Positions 1-7,405 of a DNA stretch of 10,110 bases are shown piece by piece. Position 1 is the stretch's first letter; each line of letters starts with the position of its first letter. The notes under the pieces were generated by a model. That model saw nothing but the letters and a program-made list of their open reading frames with translations. It did no database searches and was not told the origin of the DNA. The stretch spans positions 1 through 10,110 of the forward strand of contig JAJPEO010000357.1 in assembly GCA_021166815.1 (NCBI GenBank), given 5' to 3'. Origin of the DNA: Nocardioides sp. Lineage in GTDB: Bacteria; Actinomycetota; Actinomycetes; Propionibacteriales; Nocardioidaceae. Position numbers and translations under genes: made by a program.

Positions 1-273
1 GAGGCCGCCGCCGCCCTGGACCGCCTGGTGCGGGCGCTCGAGCGTCGCCGTTACTCCCTCGATGAGCCGGACGGCAACGACGAGACGTGGCGCGAGGACC
101 TCGACCTGGTCGAGCAGGCGCTGGTGGCAGGAGTGTCCCCGGGCGCGCGACGGCGAGCCACCTGGCTACCGCTCTCGGTCACGGGCGTGGGTCGTCCGGC
201 CGTACGGACGCAAGGACCGGCCGGGAGCGACCCGGTCGACGCGCAACGGCGCGAGGACCACCTGGTGGGGTGA
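1..273 (+). CDS. C-terminal end of a probable TgpA-type transglutaminase-like membrane protein (partial)
   Basis: Only the last 90 codons are in the window; the gene enters from the left in frame 1 and stops at TGA 271-273. The visible part is a charged, soluble tail: a helical stretch rich in Ala, Leu and Arg (ALDRLVRALERRRYS), an acidic Trp-containing segment (GNDETWREDLDLVEQAL), then ARRRATWLPLSV and a disordered end. This pattern resembles the cytoplasmic C-terminus of actinobacterial DUF3488/transglutaminase-like (TgpA) proteins, which often lie near DUF3040 and dinB genes. No catalytic domain is visible, so the family call rests on tail similarity and context and is only moderately secure. 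The gene is convergent with the DUF3040 gene, 34 bp away. Confidence 0.55.
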   Translation, partial: EAAAALDRLVRALERRRYSLDEPDGNDETWREDLDLVEQALVAGVSPGARRRATWLPLSVTGVGRPAVRTQGPAGSDPVDAQRREDHLVG

Positions 274-274
274 G

Positions 275-293
275 GACGGCGGCACCCGCCGTC
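275..293. terminator. Hairpin terminator between convergent genes
   Basis: A perfect 8-bp inverted repeat, GACGGCGG then CCGCCGTC with a 3-nt CAC loop, begins one base after the TGA of the left-hand gene and lies 15 bp past the stop of the convergent DUF3040 gene. It has no T-tract on either strand, as is common for actinobacterial hairpin terminators. Its place between two converging genes suggests it ends transcription in both directions. Confidence 0.65.
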
Positions 294-307
294 GACACGG
301 GCCAGCG

Positions 308-736
308 TCAGAAACCGCGTTCGCGGCGACGACGCCAGCGCTCTTCCATGCGCTGCATGAAGGGGGCCGAGCCGCGCGGGCGACGGGGACGGTGGCTGCG
401 CCCGCCGTCCACGACACCGAGGCCGGCGCGACCAGAGCTGCGCACCGAACCGGTCGACGCACCCTGGCTGCCGCCACGCTGGCTGCCCACGGCCAGGACG
501 GCCCCACCGAGCATGACCACGAAGCCGACCACGCCCAGGATGGGCTGGCTCAGCAGCACGGCGGCGACGAGCAGGGCGACGCCCACGAGGATGACGGCCC
601 CGCCGAGGATCGCGCGCCGGCGCGCAGCACGATGGAACGAGGTGCCCCTGAGCGTGGAGGCCAGCTTGGGGTCCTCCTCGACGAGGGCGCGCTCCATCTG
701 CTCGAGCAGTCGCAGCTCTTCCTCCGACAGCGGCAC
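308..736 (-). CDS. DUF3040 family membrane protein
   Basis: This is a 142-residue small membrane protein of the actinobacterial DUF3040 family, whose function is unknown. The N-terminus shows the family signature PLSEEELRLLEQMERAL, followed by EEDPKLASTLRGTS. Two hydrophobic helices (about 42-62 and 66-84) follow, then a Gly/Ser-rich linker and a very basic tail (ERWRRRRERGF). I chose the GTG at 734-736 because the family begins with the PLSEEE motif and a strong GGAGGAGG ribosome site precedes it. The frame runs further upstream to an ATG at 937, inside dinB, but that extension is not family-like. The gene lies 110 bp downstream of dinB on the same strand, so it may be cotranscribed with it or have its own promoter. 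Confidence 0.9.
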   Translation of the reverse strand: MPLSEEELRLLEQMERALVEEDPKLASTLRGTSFHRAARRRAILGGAVILVGVALLVAAVLLSQPILGVVGFVVMLGGAVLAVGSQRGGSQGASTGSVRSSGRAGLGVVDGGRSHRPRRPRGSAPFMQRMEERWRRRRERGF

Positions 737-846
737 CTTTTCCTCCTCCACGGCGTGACCAGTGGGTGACACAAGTCTAGGCACGCCCTGAGGCGAAGGG
801 TAGGCGTCCACGGAAAATGACGTCGTCTCTCTCCTCCCCTGGGGTG
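737..846 (-). other. dinB to DUF3040 intergenic region
   Basis: This 110-bp gap holds the DUF3040 ribosome binding site. It also has a possible actinobacterial -10 hexamer TAGACT on the minus strand at 779-774, about 38 bp upstream of the GTG start, with no convincing -35 partner. I saw no strong hairpin after the dinB stop, only the short near-palindrome CCCCAGGGG (836-844), so read-through from dinB into DUF3040 is possible. No SOS box is visible here. Confidence 0.4.
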
Positions 847-2055
847 TCAGCGACCCCCGATGAGGCTTCCCGGACGCACGGCGGCGCTGCCGAACCGCCG
901 CGTGGCCCGGTCGACGGCGCGATCGGCCTCGGGCCACCCGTGCTCGCGCTCACCGAGGACGAGCTGTCGCTGGGCTCCAGCCCTCGGCACCAGGCCCTCG
1001 ACGCGCACCCCCACCAGACGCAGCCGGGCCCGTTGCAGGCCGAGTGCGTCGTAGAGCCTGATGGCGGCTCGGTGGATCTCGACCGTGACATCGGTGGCCT
1101 CGGGCAGGGTGCGGGAACGGGTGATGGTCGTGAAGTCCGCGAAACGGATCCGGATCGTGATCGTCCGCCCGACCACGGAGGCCGCGCGCATGCGAGCCGC
1201 CACCTTCGCCGACAGCCGCATCAGCTCGCGCACGATCACCTCCCGGTCGTCGGTGTCACGCCCGAAGGTCTCGTCGGCTCCCATGGACCGCTCGGGCTCG
1301 TGCGGGCCGGCCCGGACCGCCAGCTCCTCGCGGTCATGGCCCCAGGCCAGGTCGTGCAGGTGCTGGCCGAGGTGGGGGCCCAACGCACGGCGCAAGGTCT
1401 CCACCGGGGTGTGGGCGAGATCCCCGACGCTCATCAGACCCAGCCGGTGGAGCTGGGCTCGCGTCTTCTCCCCCACTCCCCACAGCTCACCGACGTCGAG
1501 CGGGTGCAGGAACGACGTGACCTCGGCGGGATCGACCACCAGCACTCCGTCGGGCTTCGCCCTCCTGCTGGCGAGCTTGGCGACCGACACCGTCCGGGCG
1601 GCACCGACCGAGCAGCTGATGGCCTGCTCGTCGTGGATCGTCGAGCGCAGCCACTCCGCGATCTCCGCGGGGCCCCCGAGCCGACGTGCAGAACCACGCA
1701 CGTCGAGGAACGCCTCGTCGAGCGAGATCGCCTCCACCACCGGGGTGACCGCGCGAAACACCTCCATCACCGATCGCGACACGCTCGTGAAGGACTCGAA
1801 GTCGGGCGCCAGCACCACGACGTCGGGGCACAGTCGCCGGACCCGGGTCATCGGCATGGCCGAGCGGAGGCCGAACTGGCGCGCCACGTAGTTGGCCGCC
1901 AGGACCACCCCACGGCTGCCGCCGCCGACGACGACCGGTCGTCCGGCGAGCTCGGGACGGTCCCGGGTGGCGACGGAGGCGTAGAAGGCATCCATGTCCA
2001 CGTGCAGGATGGGCGTACGGATGTGGTCGTACGCGGTCCGGTCGGGCGTCACCAC
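847..2055 (-). CDS. dinB: DNA polymerase IV (Y-family translesion polymerase)
   Basis: This 402-residue protein is a normal-length Pol IV, a low-fidelity polymerase that extends primers across damaged DNA. The first metal-binding motif is HVDMDAFYASV (Asp20, with aromatic steric-gate residues Phe24/Tyr25). NYVARQFGLRSAMP follows, and the second catalytic motif is SLDEAFLDV (Asp113, Glu114). The thumb (AKLASRRAKPDG, then LWGVGEKTRAQL helix-hairpin-helix) and little finger (ETFGRDTDDREVIVREL, TITIRIRFADFTTITRS) are intact. A C-terminal QRQLVLG may be the sliding-clamp binding peptide. Two adjacent GTG codons (2055 and 2052) can start translation; the GGGAGG site is 4 or 7 nt away, which slightly favours 2052. 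The gene lies 21 bp after the methyltransferase gene and appears to be the last polymerase gene of the damage operon. Confidence 0.96.
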   Translation of the reverse strand: MVTPDRTAYDHIRTPILHVDMDAFYASVATRDRPELAGRPVVVGGGSRGVVLAANYVARQFGLRSAMPMTRVRRLCPDVVVLAPDFESFTSVSRSVMEVFRAVTPVVEAISLDEAFLDVRGSARRLGGPAEIAEWLRSTIHDEQAISCSVGAARTVSVAKLASRRAKPDGVLVVDPAEVTSFLHPLDVGELWGVGEKTRAQLHRLGLMSVGDLAHTPVETLRRALGPHLGQHLHDLAWGHDREELAVRAGPHEPERSMGADETFGRDTDDREVIVRELMRLSAKVAARMRAASVVGRTITIRIRFADFTTITRSRTLPEATDVTVEIHRAAIRLYDALGLQRARLRLVGVRVEGLVPRAGAQRQLVLGEREHGWPEADRAVDRATRRFGSAAVRPGSLIGGR

Positions 2056-2076
2056 GACGCCTCCCGCGGGAGTGCC

Positions 2077-2823
2077 TCAGGCGCGCGCGAGCACGTGGAG
2101 CTGGGTCGCCAGGGGGAGGTACTCGGGACGGGACGCCACGGCCCGTTCGAGCTCGACCAACGAGGCGGCCGCTCCCGGCTCCAGGTCGAGGAGGCTGCCC
2201 GGAACGAGGTCAGCGAAGACCCGCACCGCCTGGACCAGGGTGACCTCGAAGCCAGCGTCGGCGAGCAGGCCGGACACCTCCTGCTGGGTGAACCGGTGGC
2301 CACGACCGGAGGCCTGGGCGTCGCCGTCGAGCAGCTCGCGGGCGGCCTGGAAGTGCCCCGCCATCGCCCGTGCCACGACTGCGGCGTGGCGCTGGGCGAC
2401 CAACAGGCTGAGGTGGCCCCCCGACCGCAGCACCGAGGAGATCTGCTGCAGAGCAGCAGCGGGGTCATCGACCACCTCGAGGACCCCGTGGCACAGCACG
2501 AGGTCGGCGCTGTCGGCCTCGACCACCTCGGACAGGTCGGACAGGTCTCCCTGCTGGCCGGTGACGCGGTCGCCCACCCCACGCTCGGCGGCTCGGCGAT
2601 CGAGAGAGGCGAGCGCGTCGGGGCTGGGGTCGATGACGCGGACCCGGTGGCCCAGCTCGGCCAGCGGCACCGCGAACCCGCCGGTGCCCCCGCCGATGTC
2701 GATGATGTGCGCCTGCCGCTCCTGGAAGGCAACCGGGGCGTCGAGCACCCCCTGCAACCCGTCCCACACCACCCCGGTGCGGACCGACTGACGACGCTCG
2801 CTGGCAGAGGGATGACCCGGCAT
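2077..2823 (-). CDS. Class I SAM-dependent methyltransferase
   Basis: This 248-residue protein is a Rossmann-fold methyltransferase that uses S-adenosylmethionine; its substrate cannot be read from sequence. Motif I is IIDIGGGTGGFAVPLA (about 40-55), with the acidic ribose-binding Asp65 in VIDPSPDAL, then QGDLSDL (91-97) and the motif IV region DLVLCHGVLEVVDDP (107-121). A GGHLSLLV strand and the C-terminal GRGHRFTQQEV segment resemble the Methyltransf_11/UbiE-like group. The ATG at 2823 is supported by a TAGGGT hexamer 7 nt upstream, a leaderless arrangement, and by the lack of a clear ribosome site. It sits between dnaE2 (28 bp upstream) and dinB (21 bp downstream), which suggests cotranscription, but a direct role in repair is inference from context only. 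Confidence 0.88.
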   Translation of the reverse strand: MPGHPSASERRQSVRTGVVWDGLQGVLDAPVAFQERQAHIIDIGGGTGGFAVPLAELGHRVRVIDPSPDALASLDRRAAERGVGDRVTGQQGDLSDLSEVVEADSADLVLCHGVLEVVDDPAAALQQISSVLRSGGHLSLLVAQRHAAVVARAMAGHFQAARELLDGDAQASGRGHRFTQQEVSGLLADAGFEVTLVQAVRVFADLVPGSLLDLEPGAAASLVELERAVASRPEYLPLATQLHVLARA

Positions 2824-2830
2824 GGCGCCA

Positions 2831-2836
2831 ACCCTA
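2831..2836 (-). promoter_or_regulatory. Possible internal leaderless -10 (TAGGGT) for the methyltransferase and dinB
   Basis: On the minus strand TAGGGT stands 7 nt before the methyltransferase ATG, inside the 28-bp gap after dnaE2. Actinobacterial leaderless genes typically have a TAnnnT hexamer 6-7 nt before the start. If it is real, the methyltransferase and dinB can be expressed without the upstream SOS promoter. No -35 was identified. Confidence 0.45.
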
Positions 2837-2851
2837 GTGCGTCCCACCCGC

Positions 2852-5800
2852 TCATCCCGGGCTCCCGGGGCTGCGGTGCCACAACGTCCGCGAGGCGTGC
2901 TTGCCGGGATCGCCGGCTGGGCGGATGTCGGCGTACGGGGACATCCGGAAGCCGCTGCTGTGCACCAGCACCCGACGTCCGGAGGGCACGTCGGTGTCCG
3001 TGCGATCACTGCGCTCCATCTCGGCGTGCACGGCCGCCATGCCTGCCTCGGTGGTGGGCGCCTGCTGCCAGAGCGCGTGGAGGGCGGGCAGCTCCCAGGC
3101 GCCCGTGCCGAGCAGGGACACCCCGCGCGGTCCCGTACGGCGCAGCTCGCCACGCACCACCAGCAGCCAGGAGCCGAAGATCGTGCGGGCGTAGGGAGCC
3201 TGGGCGTCCTCGAAGAAGGTCACGTCGATCGGCCCGGTGCTGTCGTCGAGGGTCAGGAAGACGACCCGGCGACCTGAGCGCACAGGCGGCGTCTGGGTCG
3301 CGACCTTGACCCCGGCCACCAGCAGCTGGGCACGACTGCGTCGTGCCATGAGGTCGCGACTGCGCGTGACGCCCAGCGCGTCGAGGAACCCGGCGTAGGG
3401 AGCGACGGCGTGCTGGCTCACGTCGAGGCCCAGGATCTCGAGCTCGGCGCACATGCGCTCATGGCGGGTCATCTCCGGCAGGCCACTGGGCCGCTCGGTG
3501 GACCCGTCATCCAGCGGCAGTGTCAGCTGGACCGAGTCGGCGGGTCGCACCGGGAGCGATGAACGTGACTGTGCCGAGGCCCTGGCCCAGACCCCTGGCG
3601 GCGCGAGGGGATGCTGCTCGAGCGTCCCGGCGGCATTCCTGCTCACCGGGTCGGAGCTGTTGCGGGCGGTCGCGTCACCGGCCCGCTCGGTCGCCGCACG
3701 GACGACTCGTCGCGCCGCCACCCCCCGACCCCGGGCCCGCGAGGCCCGGTCGAGGGCCCGGGCGTGCAGGTCGAGGTCGGCCACCTGCAGCAACAGGTCA
3801 CGACGAGTGACCCGGTCTCGGGCATGCACCTCGTGCTCCCCCGCCCCGATGGCGTAGACCGAGTCGAAACCACCGGCCAGCACGAGTCGCTCGAGGACCG
3901 GCCGGCTGACCCTGGCCCGGTGGAAGAAGTCGGACAAGGAGGCGTACGGGGTCTCGCGCGCGGTGACGATCCGGTCGATCTCGGCCTCGCTGATGCCCTT
4001 GACGTCAGCGAGGCTGAGCCGGATGGCGTGCCCGGCGGCGTGGTGCTCACTGCGCTCGACGAGATAGGTGGCGGCGCTGGCGTTGACGTCGAGGCCGAGC
4101 ACACCCACCCCGAACTGGCGTGCGTCGTCGAGGATCAACCGCTTGGGGTACATGCCGGGGTCGTGGGTGAGCACGCCGGCCAGGAAGTGCGCCGGCCAGT
4201 GGGCCTTGAGCCAGGCGGACTGGTAGGTGGGCAGGGCGAACGCCGCGGCATGGGCCTTGCAGAACCCGAAGGAGGCGAAGGCCTCCAACACCTTCCACAC
4301 CTGCTCCACCAGGGACAGGTCGTAGCCACGACCCAGGGCGCGGGGGAAGAACCACCCTCGCGTCCGGGCCATCCCCTCGACGTCGCCCAGGGCCCGCCGC
4401 TTCTCGTCGGCCTCGGCGAAGGAGACCCCGGTGAACTGCGCGATGATCTCGATGACCTGCTCGTGGAAGACCACCACTCCCCGGGTCGACTCCAGGATCG
4501 GCCGGAGGTCGTCGTGGAGGTAGCGGACCGGCTTCCAGCCCTGCTTGGCCTCGAGGTAGGGGGTGATCATGTCGCTCTTGACCGGTCCCGGCCGGAACAG
4601 GGAGATGTCGGTGATGATCTCCTCGAAGTCCTCGATGCCGGACTTGCCGACCAGCTCACGCTGCCCCGGCGACTCGATCTGGAAGACGCCCAGCGTGCGG
4701 GCGTCGCTGATCATGTCGTAGGTCGTGGAGTCGTCGAAGGGCACCTGGGCCTCGTCGTCGAGGTCGATCTCCACGCCGTCCACCCGGGCGATCTCCCCCA
4801 CCGCGTGGGCCATGGCCGACTGCATGCGGATGCCGAGCACGTCGAGCTTGAGGAAGCCGAGGGCCTCGACGTCGTCCTTGTCGAACTGGCTCATCGGGTA
4901 GCCGGCGTAGGAGGCCTCCACGGGGGTCCGGTCGAGCAGGGTCGCGTCGGAGAGCAGCACACCGCAGGGGTGCATCGCGATGTGGCGGGGCAAGGCGTCA
5001 AGCCCCTCGACCAGCTCGAAGAAGCGGTCGAGCTCTCCCCCACCCCGGCCCACCAGGCCCACGCCCCGCAGCTCGGGGAGGTCACGCAGCGCCAGCCGGG
5101 CGTCGCGGGCACGGATGTGGGGGAACGCCTTGGCGAGGGCGTCGATCTCACCGGGCGGCATGCCCAGCGCTGCCCCCACGTCCCGGACGGCGTGGCGGAC
5201 GCGGTAGGTCTCCGTCATGGACACGCAGACGCACCGCTCGGCGCCGTAGCGGTCGAGGATCGCCTCGTAGACCTCCAGCCGTCGAGCCGACTCGACGTCG
5301 ATGTCGATGTCTGGCAACGACTTCCGCAGCGGCGAGAGGAAGCGCTCCATGAGCAGTCCGTGGCGGATGGGGTCGACCCCCGAGACCCCGAGCAGGTAGT
5401 TGACCAGGCTGCCGGCCCCCGATCCCCGGGCCGCGCGCCGGATGCCCATCTCCCCGATCAGGTCGGTGACGTCGGCGACGGTGAGGAAGTAGGAGGCGTA
5501 CCCCAGTGTCCTGATCGTCTCGAGCTCGTCGTCGAGGCGTTTCCAGATGCGCTGGCGCGGCGCCTGGCCGTAGCGCCACCCGATGGCCGCCTCGCAGCGC
5601 AACCGCAACGCCCGGTCGGCGTCGACAGCAGCGGTCCCCGCCTGGGTGAACTCGGGGAAGCGCACCTCGCCGAGGCCCAGGTCCGCGCGAGGGTCGAGGA
5701 AGCATCGCTCGGCCACCGTCCGCGTACGGGCCAGCAGGCGTCGCGCCTCGGAGGTGCTGTCGCCCGCCAGGCCGGCCAGCCGGCAGATCTCCTCGGCCAC

Positions 5801-6685
5801 CTCGTGCATCAGCTTGCCGGACTTGAGGAACCCCTCGGCGTTGCCCCGGGCCTCTCCCGGGCCGACGTGGCGCAGGTGGGCCGAACCGAGCGGCACCCGG
5901 CGACGCGCCGCGTCGAGCACGTCGATGACCGGCGCATCGAGACGGTCGGCATGGCGCACGGCGTTGGTGAGCACCGTCGACACCCCGGCCTGCCGGGCCA
6001 GCCCCATCATCCGCGCCGCGTGAGCCGAGGTGCCGGGACCCCAGCCCTGCGTCGTCGCGCCCAGCCGGTGGGAGACCAGCTCGACGACGAGGTTCTCCGG
6101 GGGCACCACCTCCCGCCACCGGTCGAGCACCTCGTGGGCGAGGTCGGCACGACGGTGGGTCACCAGCGCTCCCAGCTCTGAGGTGGGGCCGAGGAGGACC
6201 AGGACGTCACCTGAGGCCAGGTGGGGCCCCATCGCCTCGAGGGTGCCCACCGGGCGTCCCCGCTCACCGGAGAGGTGGGCCTCCGAGATCATCCGGCACA
6301 CCGCGGCCCATCCCGCGCCACCCTGCGCCAGCAGGGTCACCCGCGGCGCACCGCCCTCGCCGAGGGGGAGCTCGCGGACCGCTCCCCCGCGCACGGGCGT
6401 GCGGCGAGGCATGGACGTGCTGGCCCGCAGCCGCGCGGTGAGCGGCTCCACGGCGAGGTCGACTCCCAGCAGCGGCCTGATCCCGGCAGAGCGGCATGCC
6501 TGGACGAACTTCACCGCGCCGTAGGTGCCGTCACGGTCGGTCAGGGCGAGCGCGTCCATCTCGTGCTCCACCGCCTTCTCGACCAGCACGTGCGGGTGGG
6601 AGGCGCCGTACTGCATGGAGTAGCCGGAGGCGACGTGGAGATGGACGAACGGGTCAGGCGACACCGCTGCGATCCACCGGGACAT
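2852..6685 (-). CDS. dnaE2: Error-prone DNA polymerase DnaE2 (ImuC-type C-family polymerase)
   Basis: This 1277-residue C-family polymerase is of the type used for damage-induced mutagenic synthesis. In order it shows an N-terminal PHP domain beginning FVHLHVASGYS (about 13-23) with GASHPHVLVEKA, and the palm core GSGAGSLVNYLLG (421-433). The catalytic acidic cluster is LPDIDIDVESARR (457-469), the third Asp is in FLKLDVLG (Asp615), and the fingers hold RPGPVKSDMITPYLEAKQG and FHEQVIEIIAQFTG. A helix-hairpin-helix region and a basic, low-complexity linker lead to QLTLPL (about 1052-1057, clamp-binding-like) and a C-terminal OB fold (about 1118-1195). PHP motif II reads TDRDG instead of the usual TDHxx. 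The ATG at 6685 lies 32 nt inside the HEPN gene with no clear ribosome site; GTG at 6664 is an alternative start. No imuA' or imuB neighbour is present. Confidence 0.95.
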   Translation of the reverse strand: MSRWIAAVSPDPFVHLHVASGYSMQYGASHPHVLVEKAVEHEMDALALTDRDGTYGAVKFVQACRSAGIRPLLGVDLAVEPLTARLRASTSMPRRTPVRGGAVRELPLGEGGAPRVTLLAQGGAGWAAVCRMISEAHLSGERGRPVGTLEAMGPHLASGDVLVLLGPTSELGALVTHRRADLAHEVLDRWREVVPPENLVVELVSHRLGATTQGWGPGTSAHAARMMGLARQAGVSTVLTNAVRHADRLDAPVIDVLDAARRRVPLGSAHLRHVGPGEARGNAEGFLKSGKLMHEVAEEICRLAGLAGDSTSEARRLLARTRTVAERCFLDPRADLGLGEVRFPEFTQAGTAAVDADRALRLRCEAAIGWRYGQAPRQRIWKRLDDELETIRTLGYASYFLTVADVTDLIGEMGIRRAARGSGAGSLVNYLLGVSGVDPIRHGLLMERFLSPLRKSLPDIDIDVESARRLEVYEAILDRYGAERCVCVSMTETYRVRHAVRDVGAALGMPPGEIDALAKAFPHIRARDARLALRDLPELRGVGLVGRGGGELDRFFELVEGLDALPRHIAMHPCGVLLSDATLLDRTPVEASYAGYPMSQFDKDDVEALGFLKLDVLGIRMQSAMAHAVGEIARVDGVEIDLDDEAQVPFDDSTTYDMISDARTLGVFQIESPGQRELVGKSGIEDFEEIITDISLFRPGPVKSDMITPYLEAKQGWKPVRYLHDDLRPILESTRGVVVFHEQVIEIIAQFTGVSFAEADEKRRALGDVEGMARTRGWFFPRALGRGYDLSLVEQVWKVLEAFASFGFCKAHAAAFALPTYQSAWLKAHWPAHFLAGVLTHDPGMYPKRLILDDARQFGVGVLGLDVNASAATYLVERSEHHAAGHAIRLSLADVKGISEAEIDRIVTARETPYASLSDFFHRARVSRPVLERLVLAGGFDSVYAIGAGEHEVHARDRVTRRDLLLQVADLDLHARALDRASRARGRGVAARRVVRAATERAGDATARNSSDPVSRNAAGTLEQHPLAPPGVWARASAQSRSSLPVRPADSVQLTLPLDDGSTERPSGLPEMTRHERMCAELEILGLDVSQHAVAPYAGFLDALGVTRSRDLMARRSRAQLLVAGVKVATQTPPVRSGRRVVFLTLDDSTGPIDVTFFEDAQAPYARTIFGSWLLVVRGELRRTGPRGVSLLGTGAWELPALHALWQQAPTTEAGMAAVHAEMERSDRTDTDVPSGRRVLVHSSGFRMSPYADIRPAGDPGKHASRTLWHRSPGSPG

Positions 6686-7085
6686 GGGGCATCAGCCCCA
6701 ACGCCTGCTCGACGACGGCCAGGAACCGGTCGGCATCACGGACCAGGTCGTCCGCCTCACGCTCGCTGACGGCCCTGCTCGATCCGGCCTCGGCCGCTGC
6801 ACGCTTGGTGGCACCGGCGGCGAAGAACCGGGCCCACTCGGTGAGCTCGGGAGCCACCTCGGCCAGCAGCACCCAGGCGTTCTTCTGCCGACGCCCCCGA
6901 GGGGCCGGCCGGGCCCGGGCTGCCAGCAGCGCTGCTGCGGCACGCAGGGCCGAGACATGGGCGCAGGCGTAGCGGGTCGGCACGTCACGAGCCGTGATCG
7001 CCTCGTGCAGCGAGCCTGCCGAGCGCTCGAGGTAGGAGTGGGTCGTGGCCGGCAGGAGATGGGGTGATGAGTCGTGGAACGTCAT
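6654..7085 (-). CDS. SAV_6107-type HEPN domain protein
   Basis: This 143-residue, mostly helical small protein resembles the actinobacterial SAV_6107 HEPN family, often found beside dnaE2. Near the N-terminus SYLERSAGSLHEAITA is followed by RYACAHVSALRAAAALLAAR. Arg38 and His43 form an RX4H pattern of the kind that is catalytic in many HEPN ribonucleases. A basic segment (RARPAPRGRRQKNAW), the helix EVAPELTEWARFFAAGATKRAAAEAG and a C-terminal helix EREADDLVRDADRFLAVVEQALGL follow. Whether it cuts RNA is unknown; the family could be purely structural or a binding partner. It starts at ATG 7085 after a GAGGGG site, 9 bp after DUF6504, and its 3' end overlaps dnaE2 by 32 bp, implying coupled translation. 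Confidence 0.85.
   Translation of the reverse strand: MTFHDSSPHLLPATTHSYLERSAGSLHEAITARDVPTRYACAHVSALRAAAALLAARARPAPRGRRQKNAWVLLAEVAPELTEWARFFAAGATKRAAAEAGSSRAVSEREADDLVRDADRFLAVVEQALGLMPHVPVDRSGVA
6686..6699 (-). promoter_or_regulatory. Hairpin immediately before the dnaE2 ATG
   Basis: The bases directly upstream of the dnaE2 ATG read, on the minus strand, GGGGC TGAT GCCCC: a 5-bp stem with a 4-nt loop occupying the place where a ribosome site should be. It is inside the HEPN coding region. Ribosomes translating HEPN would melt it, consistent with translational coupling. It could also be a chance product of high GC. Confidence 0.35.
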
Positions 7086-7094
7086 CTCGCCCCC

Positions 7095-7385
7095 TCAGTC
7101 CGCGCAGCCGACGAGCTGCCAGCAGCCGTCGGTCCAGTCGAAGGACAGGTCGAACACCCCGGCCACGTCGAGACCGAGCAGGTCGCGACCTCGTGCCGCC
7201 TCCACCCGCCAGAGCTCGCGTTCGGCCACCGGGTCGCCCGATCCCGCCTCCTGCCACCACGGCCGGGTCTCCACCCAGTGGGCCAGCACCGCCCGGACCT
7301 TCCACAACCGGCCCCGCCACAGGAACTGCTCGGGCCCCTCGCTCTCGCCTCGTCGCACCTCGACGGGGTCGTCGTACTGCCTCAT
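7095..7385 (-). CDS. DUF6504 family protein
   Basis: This 96-residue soluble protein matches the actinobacterial DUF6504 family in its opening (YDDPVEVRRG) and the core EQFLWRGRLWKVRAVLAHWVE, followed by a Trp-rich middle and end (PWWQEAG, ELWRVEA, DLSFDWTDGCWQLVG). Eight tryptophans in 96 residues is a high density and suggests a compact beta-rich fold. The family has no established function, but its members are commonly encoded beside translesion polymerases. The ATG at 7385 is supported by AGGAGG 4 nt upstream. It is the first gene of the damage operon, preceded by the SOS box and a structured leader, and followed after 9 bp by the HEPN gene. Confidence 0.85.
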   Translation of the reverse strand: MRQYDDPVEVRRGESEGPEQFLWRGRLWKVRAVLAHWVETRPWWQEAGSGDPVAERELWRVEAARGRDLLGLDVAGVFDLSFDWTDGCWQLVGCAD

Positions 7386-7405
7386 CGCGCCTCCTGAACG
7401 CTCCG

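Noticed and set aside
62-769. Overlapping plus-strand open frames across the DUF3040 gene
   Set aside because: Arg/Ala/Thr/His-rich shadows; the minus strand has an exact DUF3040 signature with a good ribosome site.
836-844. CCCCAGGGG after the dinB stop as a terminator
   Set aside because: There is no room for a loop and no T-tract; the stem cannot form as written.
2145-2156. GTTCGAGCTCGA, considered as a second SOS box near dinB
   Set aside because: The half-sites are in the wrong order and spacing, and it lies within methyltransferase coding sequence.
817-3309. An 830-codon open frame on the plus strand opposite dinB, the methyltransferase and the end of dnaE2
   Set aside because: It runs through three genuine minus-strand genes and has shadow-type composition with no domain.
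3611-6181. An 856-codon open frame on the plus strand opposite dnaE2
   Set aside because: Shadow of a high-GC gene: the protein is low-complexity (rich in Gly, His, Asp, Arg), has no recognisable domain, and the opposite strand encodes a full DnaE2.
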